A DNA stretch of 64,000 bases from Sinotaia quadrata (Eukaryota; Mollusca; Gastropoda; Architaenioglossa; Viviparidae), in contig CM054178.1 in the NCBI GenBank assembly GCA_028829895.1, positions 66,388,335-66,452,334 of the forward strand. Direction: 5' to 3'. The notes beneath the pieces were generated by a model. That model was not told where the DNA came from, did not search any database, and saw only the letters and a program-made list of their open reading frames with translations. Both the position numbers and the translations under genes were made by a program. Below are positions 37,362-48,948 of the stretch, piece by piece. Numbering within the stretch: the stretch's first letter is position 1; the number at the start of each line of letters is the position of its first letter.

Positions 37362-39108
37362 TGTGACGCACACCGCAGCTGATTATGATTATTATTATAT
37401 TCTAATTAATAATTCAAAACTAAATGCAAGTGACTGGAGTCTTAATTCATATATTAATAATAGATCCCATTAAGACGCTCAACTTGTCTCTCACTTGGCA
37501 GATCACGTGGAACTGCAGAAACTCTACCCTTTACTCACAACATTTAGATGTACGTTCTACTGACCTAATTTCTTCGTTGGTGGAAGGTCTTACTTAAGGA
37601 GTAATTAGATCTGTCTTTTAAGTTATTTTAACGAGCCCCCTTCCACCCACTATTAATCCAAACATATAATTTAGATCCTAAGAAGGATAAATAATAAGTA
37701 ACTATACATTTATTAAGCAACAATCAAAACATACAAACGAATACAGGCAGACTCTTATACTACAAAAATGTTTATATAATGTCCACCACTTATTCAGTCT
37801 CTATCCTAACGATAAAATAGTCTAAGTTTAAGAGTGAATAATCAGACTCTGAGTCTATTTCTCATCACAGAATTAGAGTAGGAGTGAAAAGAACAACAGC
37901 TAATTTTACATGACCTTCCATATGACGTAAGCTGTCCGCGGGTCTTCGCAACTTTGACCACGTTATGGGTCTAACGTGTGCCTCTAGGCACGCTACCCGA
38001 ACTGTTCCAAGAATTCTGTGGACAATCTCTCCAGACCAAAGCTGGACTCACCTTCTGCTGTATGGTTCTGGAATGGAGATTCATGTAACCAATTTTCAGC
38101 AACCCTGTTACCAGCAAATGTAACAATAGTTTCGGACACACGTACCAATGTAGTTCAGTAGAGTGCAGTACATCATTGCAGTCTGAAGCGGATAACATAA
38201 AAAGGGCGCGTTCCTCTCTAGAAAGTCACGCGAAAGCGGCGGAAGCCAAAAGCGTCCCCTACATTAACAACAACAAATAACTAGAAAGTCAAATCAAGGG
38301 ACAGCACTAAGATTCAGGTCTAAAATAGTCTATACTCCCCCTTATCTCTCAACATGCATTCTCAAACTCACATTCCTGTAATAAAATTCAAGAGCTCAAT
38401 TTACACACATGAGCATAAAATATAACATACTCAATTTCACGAATAACATTTCATTAGTGATAATGTAATATGTTCAACAATGCAATATACAAAATCTCCC
38501 TTAATACAAATCATAGAACATCAGTTCAAATACATGAAAACATTTCTAAATCTAATTGCAAACTCATAAAAGTCAACATTCTAAATACATGAAATAACTT
38601 TTTAGTCAAATAACAAACCATAAATCAATATTTCTAAATGCAAGAAAATCCCACTCTACCTTTATCAGTCAAATAACTCACTAGCTAACGATCAGCCTTT
38701 AAGATCGTACTTGACCTAGAGAAAATCAAAGTGATAAGAACAAGGGATTTTTCTAACAGGTCACTTTCTGTTTGACTCTTATTGGTTAGATTTGTTATTG
38801 ACCAATATCAGATAATTGGTTGCTTATAACTAGCCAGCCGCCTAGAACTGGTTAGCGTCACTGGGTGAGTTGTTTATTACTCTGCCTGGTTTGCTCATTT
38901 CAAGAAACTTCGACCTTGAAATATTTCGCAAAGGATGACGTGGTGACCTTGCATCAGGCTATTGTTCTGGAGAATTCTGACTTACAAACTTCTTCAGGTG
39001 CAGTGCACGCAGTCTGTTTTCAACTCTTGCTTCATTAAATATTAGCAGCATAAATAATAAATAAATAATTCTTTCATAAATATGTACAAGCAACTTTGCT
39101 CTGTCACA
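37362..39108. mobile_element. Solo LTR, diverged relative of family 1 (copy D)
   Basis: A 1747-bp element starting TGTGACGCACACCGCAGCTG and ending AACTTTGCTCTGTCACA, flanked on both sides by GGTAC (37357-37361 and 39109-39113), a perfect 5-bp target duplication. The TGTGAC...GTCACA ends and 5-bp duplication are typical of LTR retrotransposon integration. Internal words shared with copies A and B include CTCTCACTTGGC, GGAG..AGATCTGTCTTTTAA, CATTTATTAA and CAACAATCAAA, in the same order. No internal genes remain, as expected for a solo LTR formed by recombination between two LTRs. Confidence 0.87.
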
Positions 39109-39113
39109 GGTAC
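39109..39113. repeat. Target site duplication GGTAC, right copy
   Basis: Pairs with 37357-37361. Confidence 0.85.
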
Positions 39114-39670
39114 TCCATATTTATTTCAAATTAAGGAAGATTACCGGTTCTCCTCGCACTTACTTGCAACGGTAATCGGATTGGTTAAGTCATACCGATC
39201 TCCCCTTGTCAAATCCAGGGAGATAATTCGTGTCTGTACGGAAGCTTAGGCTGGCCTGCGGCCTTCATTAAAATTCAGTCAAGAGAAGGATGTCTTTGCG
39301 TGCATGTCCACTTGCAACCACAAAGAAAACAAGAACAATGTTTGTGCTGGGTTTCCTTCGAATTTTCAGGTCATTAATTTGGTTAGAACTCTTTGAATGC
39401 CCATATCTTTGGTGTTGTCAAACCTAAATAGCTTAAATTTAGCACGCAAGACTGAGATATTATCTACTTTGTCAATATTTAAAAAAGGAAAAAAATATAA
39501 TAAGTACATCCTCTATCTCTTTCTGTCTTTCATACATATATTTTCCCAACGTAAAGACTTTATTCTAAATGAAAGTGAAAAATAACGCTGCGCTGAAAAG
39601 TAGGAAGTAAACGATCATGATGGATCCTATTTTAGTAAATAACATATTAAAAAGTAAATATTGGTTACAT
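39114..39670. other. No gene seen
   Basis: Unique sequence with a GC-richer patch around 39140-39300; a 62-codon + strand frame (39397-39585) has no recognisable features. Confidence 0.45.
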
Positions 39671-39689
39671 ATCACATGTTTACATGCCG

Positions 39690-39885
39690 AGTTAATCTCA
39701 TCATTCAATTAGTGCTCACTTAATCTCATCAACCGATTAATGTTCAGTTAATATCATGAACCAGTTATTGCTCAGTTAATCTCATCAACCAATTAATGAT
39801 CAGTTAATATCATCAAACAATTAATTATCTGTTAATATCATCAACCAGTTAATGCTCAGTTAATCTTACCAACCAATTAATGCAT
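39690..39885. repeat. About 29-bp minisatellite, 7 copies
   Basis: Unit CTCAGTTAATCTCATCAACC + AATTAATG with moderate divergence. Confidence 0.92.
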
Positions 39886-39889
39886 GAGT

Positions 39890-40740
39890 CCGTTCCTGCT
39901 TCTTGAACAACACCAGATCCTTCAGGGAGGAAGGTGATGGTTAAATAAGTGGAATCACTGTAAAAACTACACTTTTTTGGGGGGAAGGGGGGAGTTGTAC
40001 GCTAAAATGGATGATTCCACGTGAATTACCTTTAATTAAATGTTAACAAATAATTCCATTTTACACAAATATATTTTGCTTTTCGTGTTAACAATAAAAT
40101 AAAAACGAAAGTTCTTGGGCATGAGACTGACATAGTGGTTCAATATTTGTGGAACAAACGTGCCACGACTACTTCTGTGTTTCACGTGCAGCTCACTGCA
40201 ACAGAATGAAACACTAGTGTTAAAGGGCACTTTCCTCTGTCTAAGCGTCATATCTTCAGTATGAAGCTTGTGCAGCCTATGTGACTTCACCCAGCTCGCT
40301 TGCGTACATTGATAACAACAAAAATCTCACCCAGAGACACAAGTACAGAAAAGTCATTAAAACCCATTATGTCTGTCTTTCAGAGGTGCTCTATAAAATA
40401 GGAACACCTAAAAACGCTACCTTGTGGGTGACCTAGATTCTTCCTCTAGTCTGCACGAAATGACTCCCCCGCATATTAGATCGCGCGCGGTTGCATGCTT
40501 TCTGAGTCAAGATACGCACTGCACATTTTGGCATGTCATGACTCTGCATGTAGGCTTTGTCTTGTCATGACTGTCATTGCATATTTGACATGCTGACTCC
40601 CAGGGCATGATTGGCAAGCCAGGACCTCGAACACCTGCTATTCTTTGGCTACACTCTTGCTGTTGATGAAAGGACACGTTCGCTATTCGGGTGGTGAACC
40701 ATGAACTTCAATATCGTGTGACTGAGGCGATATGATTGTT
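39890..40740. other. No gene seen
   Basis: AT-rich then GC-richer (40420-40700) unique sequence; GCATGTCATGACTCTGCATG-like words recur loosely near 40530-40610. No coding signal. Confidence 0.45.
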
Positions 40741-40744
40741 GATA

Positions 40745-41030
40745 GACATGACAAGTGTTACACTGTGTGATGGAGATAACAAAGTCTTATGTAGTGTAAT
40801 AGAGATGACAAATGTTACGTTGTCTGATAGAGATGAAAAGTGTTACGTTATATGTTAGAGATGAAAAGTGTTACTTTATATGATAGAGATGAAAAGTGTT
40901 ACGTTATATGATAGAGATGAAAAGTGTTACGTTATATGTTAGAGATGAAAAGTGTTACTTTATATGATAGAGATGAAAAGTGTTACGTTATATGTTAGAG
41001 ATGAAAAGTGTTACGTTGTATGATCGGCAG
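40745..41030. repeat. 28-bp minisatellite, about 10 copies
   Basis: Unit ATAGAGATGAAAAGTGTTAC + GTTATATG. ATATGTT and ATATGAT variants alternate, hinting at a dimeric higher-order unit. More diverged GACAGGACAAGTGTTTCAGT units follow to about 41260. Confidence 0.93.
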
Positions 41031-41269
41031 TATAAATACTTCTGGGAGCGATTGACAGGACAAGCATTTCATTGTATGATTGACATGACAAGTGTTTCAG
41101 AATATGATTGAGAGGACAAGTGTTTCGGTATGTGATTGACAGGACAGGCGTTTCCGTGCATGACTGAAGCGCGTGCATGATTGACGCGATAAGCGTTTAT
41201 TTAGGTGACAGGACAAGTGTTTCAGTGTATGAGAGGACAGGCATCTCCCTGTGTGGTTGATTTGACAAA

Positions 41270-42230
41270 TAATTTCAATGTGTGATCGAAATATTATTCT
41301 GCATAACAGATAATATAAGTTCAATTGTAAGAACTTTAACACGCCATTGTCGACAGCTTTGAACAAAGACACACGGACAACTGTAAATTCAGAAGAGATA
41401 TTTAAACAGCCACACATATAAGTGGTCTTGACTTTCAAACAACAAAATTAACAAAATAGCATCCATAACAAATAAAATGAACAAAAAAATAATAAATAGA
41501 TCATATATATATTCACAAGAAACAGATATCTAAGCGTCGAGGCCTGAGATGCACTGTAAAAACTGCATTAGGTCGGTCTCAGTTACTGTTCTGCGTCAAA
41601 ACAGCGGGATGGTTCATAACGACTGATATTGCTAAGATTCTCACTTTGTGACAACGACGCTACTCTACGGAACTGAACTTTGACCTTGCTTGAGTGAGCT
41701 CTCTTTGCTGATATTGCTTATCGGTGCTAAATCAGAGTGAATACTAAACTGTTTGCAGAAGGTATGTCATTTTTTTAAAAAAGAAATATTGAAATAACAA
41801 TGTTTGCTGTGGCCATAACTTGACGCGGATACTCTAGAGGGCTGAGAACAACTAAGTGGAGATAATCCGCATTGAGCAGCAATTCGTTTACTGCAGCGAT
41901 TGGTGTTGTGGACAGAAAAAATCAAGAGGGGTGGGGGTGGAGGATAAGTGTTTAACAGATTTTCAGTGCAGAGCACCTGCATTTAAACGGTGGATATTTT
42001 ATTTCTAGAGTACTGAACATACATGGATATTTCCATAAATTCCCAAGACGGACTGCAATTGAAACTCTTGTCGGAACAGTATTTCCTGGTCAAACTAGGT
42101 TTGTGGCATTCGTGCAGTTGTTTTTTTTTCTTTATATTAAAAATGTGTCAACGATATGTTAACATTCGTCGGTTTTAAAATTACTTTTGCTTTGGAATTA
42201 TTAAGAATGTAATTTGAATAAGAAAATGAT
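41270..42230. other. No gene seen
   Basis: Unique sequence; - strand frames at 41097-41438 and 41767-41982 have no recognisable features. Confidence 0.45.
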
Positions 42231-42234
42231 TCAA

Positions 42235-42605
42235 AGTGTCTTTGAAAATAATCATGAATGAAACTTTACTCTCTTAACTTTGATAAAGAGAATAATGAAA
42301 CGTTTCTTGGAAAATACTCTTGAATGAAACTTTACTCTCTTAATTTTGAAAAAATGATTAAACATTTCTTTGACAGTATTCTAGAATGAAACTTTCTTAA
42401 CTTAGAATAAGAAAACTGTAAAATGTTTCTTAGAAAATACACATGAATGAAACTTTACTCTCTTAACTTTGAATAAGAATATGATTAAACGTTCTTTGAC
42501 AGTATTCTTGAATGAATCTTTCTTAAATTTGAATAGGAAAATGGTAAAACATTTCTTGGAAAATACTCTTGAAGGTAATGTTACTCTCTTAACTTTCAGC
42601 AAGAT
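42235..42605. repeat. About 62-bp degenerate minisatellite, about 6 copies
   Basis: Repeats of GAATGAAACTTTACTCTCTT + AACTTTGAATAAGAAAATGA + TTAAACGTTTCTTGGAAAAT. Confidence 0.9.
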
Positions 42606-42649
42606 GTTGCACTGACCGCATGTTATATTCAAACTAATTCAGAAACTCA

Positions 42650-42868
42650 GATAATTTTTCCATCCTCACCCATTTGGCTGGTCTTGTTCTTTGTAAATCT
42701 TAACCGTTTGGATGATAAAAACTACTCATCCACAGTACTTTCTCTACCTGAGTTGTTTACTCCAAAAATAATCATAAGAAGTGCCCAACATCAGGTCAGG
42801 TTAACATCGGCGACAGTGATATAATTATTAAGTATAGAAATAGGGATAGGCAAATTTACTCCGCCACA
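42650..42868. mobile_element. Truncated LTR, family 1 (copy C, one end only)
   Basis: It matches the right-hand 220 bp or so of copies A and B: CCATTTGGCTGGTCTTGTTC, TCTTAACCGTTTGGATGATA, GAGTTGTTTACTCCAAAA, and the terminus ATAGGCAAATTTACTCCGCC-ACA. The left part is missing; the sequence runs directly into the neighbouring array, so no target duplication can be assigned. Confidence 0.82.
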
Positions 42869-43069
42869 TAATAAAAATCAGTGACACTGCTAATAAATAA
42901 AAATCAGTGACACTGCTAATTCACTAGTTATGTATCTGTACGTGCACAGCCATTGTATAGACAAATTAGCTAGGGCGACATAAACGTAGTTGTTCATAAA
43001 TTAACAACATATCTCAAAGTATATTGTGTAAGTGCAACTGTACTTAAACTGTTAAATCGACCCACATGA

Positions 43070-43415
43070 TCGTACTGTCTGTGTCGGGAGACGCAATGTC
43101 ACATATAATGTTTACAACAGTATCTGGAGACAGAGTTTCACATATGATGTTTTCAACTGTCTGGAGACGCAATGTCACCTATAATGTTTACAACTGTATC
43201 TGGAGACACAGTTTCACATATGATGTTTTCAACTATGTCTGCAGACACATTGTCACTATTGATGATTTCAACTGTCAGGAGACATAATGTCACATACGAT
43301 GCTTTCAACTATGTCTGGAGACACAGTATCAAATATAATTTCTCAACTGTGTCTGGAAGCACGATATCATATATGATGCTTTCTACGGTGTCTGGTGACA
43401 CAATGTCACATTTTT
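43070..43415. repeat. About 39-bp degenerate minisatellite, about 9 copies
   Basis: Unit TCTGGAGACACAGTTTCACA + TATGATGTTTTCAACTGTG. Open frames over it are by-products. Confidence 0.92.
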
Positions 43416-43559
43416 GTTTTGAATGTAAGAAGTAATTATGACAAACTGTGCACAAACCTAGGCTGTGCATTTAACATTTGTAAATAACTTTAACGACATT
43501 TTGTTCACCTCGATGAAACGGGCCAAGGATCTAAATCGTGAATCAACAGGTCATCTTCG

Positions 43560-43653
43560 ATTTCTCTCTCTCTCTTCTTTGTTATTTATTTTAACTGTTA
43601 TTTTTTCATTCTCTCTCTCTCTCTTCTTCGTTATTTATTTTAACTGTTATTTT

Positions 43654-43724
<71 letters not shown>

Positions 43725-43753
43725 TTTTCCTTATTTATTGTAACTTTTACTTT

Positions 43754-43790
<37 letters not shown>

Positions 43791-44050
43791 ATTTTAACTG
43801 TTATTTTTCATTTTCTCTCTCTGTCTTCTTCCTTATTTATTTTTACTTTTATTTTTTATTTTCATTCTGCCTAATCGGTCTGCTCGTCTCTCTCTCCTTT
43901 ACAATCAAATCTGTATTTGTCTATTGCTAACTCTGGATCTCTCATCTCTCCAATATTTCATCTGTCTCTAATTCTTTCTCTTTCTCTCTCTCAACACCTT
44001 TCAATCTGTGTCTGCTTGTCTTTTATTATCCCTGTTTTTCTCGGCTCACC
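43560..44050. repeat. (CT)n-rich low-complexity with a larger repeat
   Basis: Two long CT tracts (about 43659-43720 and 43757-43785) lie in repeats of CTTCTTCGTTATTTATTTTA + ACTGTTATTTTTTCATTCTC, period about 55-60 bp without the CT runs. Confidence 0.92.
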
Positions 44051-44449
44051 GTTGTTTCAGCTTTCTCTCACGCTTTGTTTCTATACGAGAGAGGTCACAG
44101 CCTCTTAGCGGGTGGAAGGGTTTTAGGGTTCTTGTCACAACACGGGTGGATAGAGTGCACCTCTAGACATAATTATCTAGCTTTCAAGCTCTGCTGTTTG
44201 ATAACAATAATTCTTATCTGAGTCCTAAGTGACTGTATTTATTTTCGCACAGAAGTACAATGAATGCTTCCTAAGTACTCATGTCATTTAGGATTTTATA
44301 ATACTAAGTTTCAGTACTAAAGTAGTAAAATATAATTTGCAAGAATACTACAGAAGTCAAACATATTTTACAATAAAAATATAGTAAAACAAATTTGCAA
44401 TTCCAAAGTAAAAGGATTTTATATTATTTAAATGGTAAAACAGTGCAAT

Positions 44450-44742
44450 ACTAAAGAAACAAAACAGGCTTTCCATACTAAAGTAGTAAACAGATGTTAC
44501 AGTACTAAAGTAGTAAAACAGTTGGTACAGTACTAAAGTAGTAAAACAGTTGTTACAGTACTAAAGTAGTAAAACAGTTGTTAGAGTGCTAAAGTAGTAA
44601 AACAGTTGTTACAGTACTAAAATAATAAAACAGTTGGTACAGTACTAAAGTAGTAAAACAGTTGTTACAGTACTAAAGTAGTAAAACAGTTGTTAGAGTG
44701 CTAAAGTAGTAAAACAGTTGTTACAGTACTAAAGTAGTAAAC
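44450..44742. repeat. 28-bp minisatellite, about 10 copies
   Basis: Unit ACAGTACTAAAGTAGTAAAA + CAGTTGTT in exact 28-bp steps. GTTGGTA and TTAGAGTG variants recur at intervals of several units, hinting at higher-order structure. Older AGTACTAAAGTAGTAAA copies start near 44310. Confidence 0.94.
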
Positions 44743-44775
44743 ATCCTTATTATGTCAATCACAAAGTTCTTTCCA

Positions 44776-45214
44776 CTGTCAATTTTCACCTTGTCTAGCT
44801 CTAACCACCCTGTCAAGAATACTGCAGCTTACTAGATGCCTGTAAAAATGTATCAGTTTGATCTCTCTTAAACTGGCAAAATCTCTGTACATCTCTCTAG
44901 TCACCTTAAAGTAAAATAGCAGTTTGGCCTTATACATAGCTTGTTCCTCCAGAAGTCTGTTAAAGACCATACTGTCTTGATCCTTCATATCTGCCACAAC
45001 AGGGTGAGCCATAAACTTTCTTGTAGGACTAATTTAAGGCACACTGTTGAAACTTAGTACATAATCCTCAATATTTTCCTCTTTCCTATTGAAGAGACAA
45101 TAAATGAAATTTTATGTTCGCTTCCTGAACCATAGCTGCCTTCTTGGTTATCTGTAAGTTATCTTCCTGTTTCTTCAGTTGGTTTAAGCCAAGTACTCTG
45201 TTTCTTTTTATCAT
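44776..45214 (-). pseudogene. Broken coding-like sequence, unknown protein
   Basis: Reading the - strand from an ATG at 45214, about 42 codons give a Lys/Gln-rich, coiled-coil-like segment (LNQLKKQEDNLQITKKAAMV...IKFHLLSLQ) ending in TAG at 45088-45086. A one-base frame change continues as NRKEENIEDYVLSFNSVP, then TAA at 45036-45034. The same frame then runs open from ISPTRKF through MAHPVVADMKDQDSMVFNRL and LLEEQAMYKAKLLFYFKVTR to RVVRARQGEN and a stop at 44776. The composition is protein-like, unlike the surrounding arrays, but it holds one frameshift and one in-frame stop. I recognise no family. No poly(A) tract or introns were seen, so a decayed gene fragment, retrocopy or mobile-element ORF are all possible. 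Confidence 0.45.
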
Positions 45215-45369
45215 GAGTGTCTAATTTGGAAAACGCTAGCTCTCATTGAAGATCATATTCAATTTTCAATCTTTTTTTCACTTTCATTCATTTTTATTTC
45301 TAGTGCATTCTTTTTTTATTTCTAATACTTCTCTTTCATGCTCCTTTTTTACTTCTAGTTCTTCTCTTT

Positions 45370-45592
45370 CACACATGTCTTTATATTTCTACATACTCTT
45401 TCACACCTGTCTTTCTTTATATTTCTACATACTCTTTCACATCTGTCTTTCTTTATATTTCTACATACTTTTTCACACCTGTCTTTCTTTATATTTCTAC
45501 ATACTCTTTCACGCCTGTCTTTCTTTATATTTCTACATACTCTTTCGCCTGTCTTTCTTTATATTTCTACATACTCTTTCATATACTCTTTA
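45370..45592. repeat. 36-bp minisatellite, about 6 copies
   Basis: Unit CTTTCTTTATATTTCTACAT + ACTCTTTCACACCTGT with few changes. Confidence 0.94.
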
Positions 45593-45709
45593 GTTTCATC
45601 CAGAGACTCCCATCATCCTGCTACCACCTTCCCCTGTCCTATCTACCTCAAGTAGTTGTGTTATCCTAGATTATTCATTTGTTTCCTTGCGACCAACACT
45701 CCTAATACC

Positions 45710-45783
45710 CGACTTATTTGCCACAAGTATTAAAAATTATAAGGTCGACTTATTTGCCACAAGTATTAAAAATTATAAGGTCG
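45710..45783. repeat. 36-bp tandem duplication
   Basis: CGACTTATTTGCCACAAGTA + TTAAAAATTATAAGGT occurs twice without mismatch. Confidence 0.94.
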
Positions 45784-45956
45784 AATCCTTTTATTTAATT
45801 TCTTGTCCAGCATATTCTTAAACTTCACGCAACACCTGCAACTTTGTGGCAAACACAAAAAATGTTTCAGTTATCTGCGTTCATGTATGGATGACGAGAA
45901 AACTAAGTAGTACTTTTAAATCAGTTCTCCATTTATTATAAGAAAGATTTTATACA

Positions 45957-46024
45957 CAGTTAACTACAGAATACACACAATACACAGTTAACTACAGAAT
46001 ACACACAATACACAGTTAACTACG
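45957..46024. repeat. 28-bp repeat, 2.5 copies
   Basis: TACACAGTTAACTACAGAAT + ACACACAA in direct tandem. Confidence 0.92.
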
Positions 46025-46269
46025 TTATATATTATGTTTCATACTAATTTTTCTATTAAACATGTCATTTAATAGATTATATTCAGTCAAAACAATGAGA
46101 GAAAACAATACCTGAATGCTAAATACAGAGAAAGATAAGAGTTCCAAAATCTAAATAGTCACTGATACGGTCGTGATAAGTGTTTTTAAAATATTTTTTT
46201 GAAATAACCATATAATAAATTTGTCTCATGCTTTTTCTCTTCATCCCCTAACCTCTCTCCCTGTCTGTC

Positions 46270-46530
46270 TTTCTTGTACTTGTCAACTAGTTCTTGCCCC
46301 GGTGTCGGGTCTACAAAGCTCCCGCTCAATGAGACGCGACGTATCCACCTGAGGTGCTTCATTATACCATGGCACCGTGCGATGAGTGATGAAGAGCTGC
46401 GCTTTCCGCCATGGGGAGCATGGGAGACAATCTGCGTCAGGTGCATTCCCTCCCTTTACGGTGTCCAGTCAGTTTTCTGCCCTCGTGGCCTCGTGAGACA
46501 GAAGGGGGCGGAGGGAGCATTAGGACTGAA
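46270..46530. other. GC-rich unique island with open frames on both strands
   Basis: A non-repetitive, GC-rich patch. The + strand is open at 46274-46651 (includes SDEELRFPPWGAWETICVRC) and the - strand at 46186-46446 (includes FVDPTPGQELVDKYKKDRQG). I cannot recognise either. It could be an unannotated exon, a non-coding transcript or regulatory DNA. Confidence 0.25.
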
Positions 46531-46737
46531 TCGTTTTCGCAATGCAAAAACTTATTGTCTACTTTCTAAAATAAACCATAAACCGCCAGATTGCTACTCA
46601 CTCTCCTACATGATTATCTACCTTTGTATCAATATGTCTTTCTCTTTGTGAGTGTCTGTTGTATTTATCACGATCTCCACTGCTATTTATTCACACATCT
46701 TTCGTCTCTTCCATTCATTTCACATTCGACTCTCCAG

Positions 46738-46865
46738 CATCCCAGGACAGAGGCGTACGACGCCTGCACGAGAAGAGAGACGCTGCAACAGCAGCAGAGC
46801 AGGCAAACAGGATTAAAAAAAAATTAAAAAAATTAAGGAGAAATGTTCGACAGCTGAGAGAGTAA
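46738..46865 (+). other. Possible C-terminal coding fragment, unrecognised
   Basis: After a pyrimidine-containing acceptor-like CGACTCTCCAG at about 46738, one frame reads SQDRGVRRLHEKRDAATAAE and ends KKLKKLRRNVRQLRE before a TAA at 46863-46865. It has a very basic, helical composition with an A-rich middle. No partner exon is identified upstream, so it may be chance. Confidence 0.2.
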
Positions 46866-47049
46866 ATAACCCGCCTTGTCAAAATGGAGCAAAACTGACA
46901 GTGCCTTCTTATTCAGATTGCGCATGTTACATTTTACAGTTTATTTACAAATACGGGTTTGATGTCGTTTTATATTTTCTTTCTTTTTCTTCATAACTGT
47001 TTGCATACTTTTATTACACACTAACTTAATGTACATATTCTTGAGAATA

Positions 47050-47130
47050 TAATCTGGGAGGGCAGTGTTTTTTGACATAAAAGAGCTAGTGTCGAATGTC
47101 GTGAGTTCGAGACCAGCTTTAGTCAACTTC
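47050..47130 (+). mobile_element. Possible tRNA-derived SINE head
   Basis: TGGGAGGGCAG near 47055 and GAGTTCGAGAC at 47103-47113 resemble pol III A and B boxes about 48 bases apart. The sequence is followed directly by a CT/CA microsatellite, a common SINE 3' configuration. No functional tRNA fold is apparent. Confidence 0.35.
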
Positions 47131-47131
47131 C

Positions 47132-47132
<1 letters not shown>

Positions 47133-47201
<69 letters not shown>
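47133..47201. repeat. Compound (CT)n(CA)n microsatellite
   Basis: About 44 bases of CT followed by about 24 bases of CA. Confidence 0.97.
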
Positions 47202-47219
47202 TATCGACAAACAATAAAA

Positions 47220-47555
47220 ATAAACTCTTATACAACTTGCATATTTTCATCCACAAAGCTTATTCCATATTGGGGAACAAAAGATAGCCCGTCACCGAAA
47301 TCACGAGAGGAAATGCTATAATCATAAATCACATATGAGACTTCAAGCATAAAATTTAAATGAAAACTTATTTATATAATACAAACCGATGAATGAGGAG
47401 TGGGTGTGCTAAAACATTCATTAAAATGGGATTAAATATTAGTCTCCTTAAAAAACAATCACGAGAAAGAGAAGAGAATAAAATCGGAAAGCGACGGTTT
47501 TTTTTTTAATAATAACAATGTGAGATATTTTTGCTCCTGTTTGTCTGATTGCTTC
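47220..47555. other. No gene seen
   Basis: AT-rich unique DNA. Confidence 0.5.
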
Positions 47556-47556
47556 A

Positions 47557-47621
47557 CTGAGTGAGTGAGTGAGTGAGTGAGTGAGTGAGTGAGTGAGTGA
47601 GTGAGTGAGTGAGTGAGTGAG
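47557..47621. repeat. (GAGT)n microsatellite
   Basis: About 16 perfect GAGT tetranucleotides. Confidence 0.97.
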
Positions 47622-47799
47622 GGCAAATAAAAACTGTTCTTCTACAAAAAAGCGTTTGATTCACTACAACCAAAACTGGGCTTCTAAAAGGGAATCCTTT
47701 CTTGCAAATGTGCCTGCAAACGACTGATATTCTTAGACTGAATTGTGAAAGACAGTAAAACGCATAGTAAGGAAGAATTCTCTCGCCACAATGTGCACC

Positions 47800-48460
47800 G
47801 AAAATTGAAGGTCTCTCACCACCCCGTCAATTGGTCGTAACCCTTTCCGCTCTCTCCCACCACGCCTCCCTTGCTGCCTGGAGTTGCGCCTCGTGAGAAA
47901 TACTCTCTAATTACGGAGCTAACTTTAATGTGTGTCAAGGTGTCAACTCTCTCTCGACTGTGCCGCCGCGCCAACAGCCACAACCTATGCCGTCAAGAAA
48001 CGAGGAATGTCGTAAACGCTTTCTGCTGCTGTTGTTCTGGGACCAGTGGTTAAGTTGATTCGCGTGCGTTTCTATGCAACGTTTACTCAGTTTCCAAAAC
48101 AAATCTAGCAGTTTAACAACCAGAATTTATGTGGGATTTTTGTTCAACACTAACTTTTGCTTGTTACTTCTAATTTCCTTTTGTTGTTGTAGTCATTACG
48201 ATGAAAACTTACCAGCAGAATGTTCATCACAGACAAGACAAAAGCGTTTGCAAGAGAGACGAAGACCACAAAGGACGTAAAAGGATGAAGGAGGACTAAG
48301 GAGCATAACGTAAAGACGTCCACACTGCGACAGAACCACTGCTCTCCCTCGTGTCGGCCTGTAACCAGGAAGACTTACGAGTCTGACGCCGTTCCCTTTT
48401 ATGTTTCTTTACGTCCGAAGAGAGAAAGGCCCCAGGTAGGCTATTAACACTTTAAGGCGT
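47800..48460. other. GC-richer unique region, no gene called
   Basis: Non-repetitive with two short + strand frames (47871-48053; 48074-48280, the latter ending in basic RQKRLQERRRPQRT). There are possible splice-like sequences but no family-like protein. It may be transcribed; a promoter or non-coding RNA is equally possible. Confidence 0.25.
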
Positions 48461-48905
48461 GAATAGTAATGCCTACATTAAAATTACATCCATACAACTC
48501 AGGGCTGAGAGATAGGTATACGCTTAAATTTCTCGCTGCACATATTTATAATCAAAATTTTAAAAGATGTCTTTCCACTATTTTCTTCTTGCGCAGGAAC
48601 TAGCCAGCAAGTTTATTTATTCACGTTACTGTTTCTTTCCTGTAATAAGGGGCTTATTTTGGATGTAACTAGTCAGTTTGGTAAGGCCCACCACCACCAG
48701 TTTCTCGGAATAATTCTATATTTTAATTGAAAAAGTTTTATCCACTGACGTTTGTTTTCTTTGTGTTTGAATGAAGTTTAAAGAGCTTAATTAGGAAAAG
48801 ATTGTTTGTCAATTCAAAGGTATGAGGAGTTGTTTCAACAAACAATCTTTAACATACTTCCATAGAGTTTTTCATCGTTTGCAATTTCTCTTCCCTGTCT
48901 TACAG

Positions 48906-48947
<42 letters not shown>

Positions 48948-48948
48948 C
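48906..48948. repeat. Compound (GT)n(GA)n microsatellite
   Basis: Short GT run followed by about 26 bases of GA. Confidence 0.95.
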
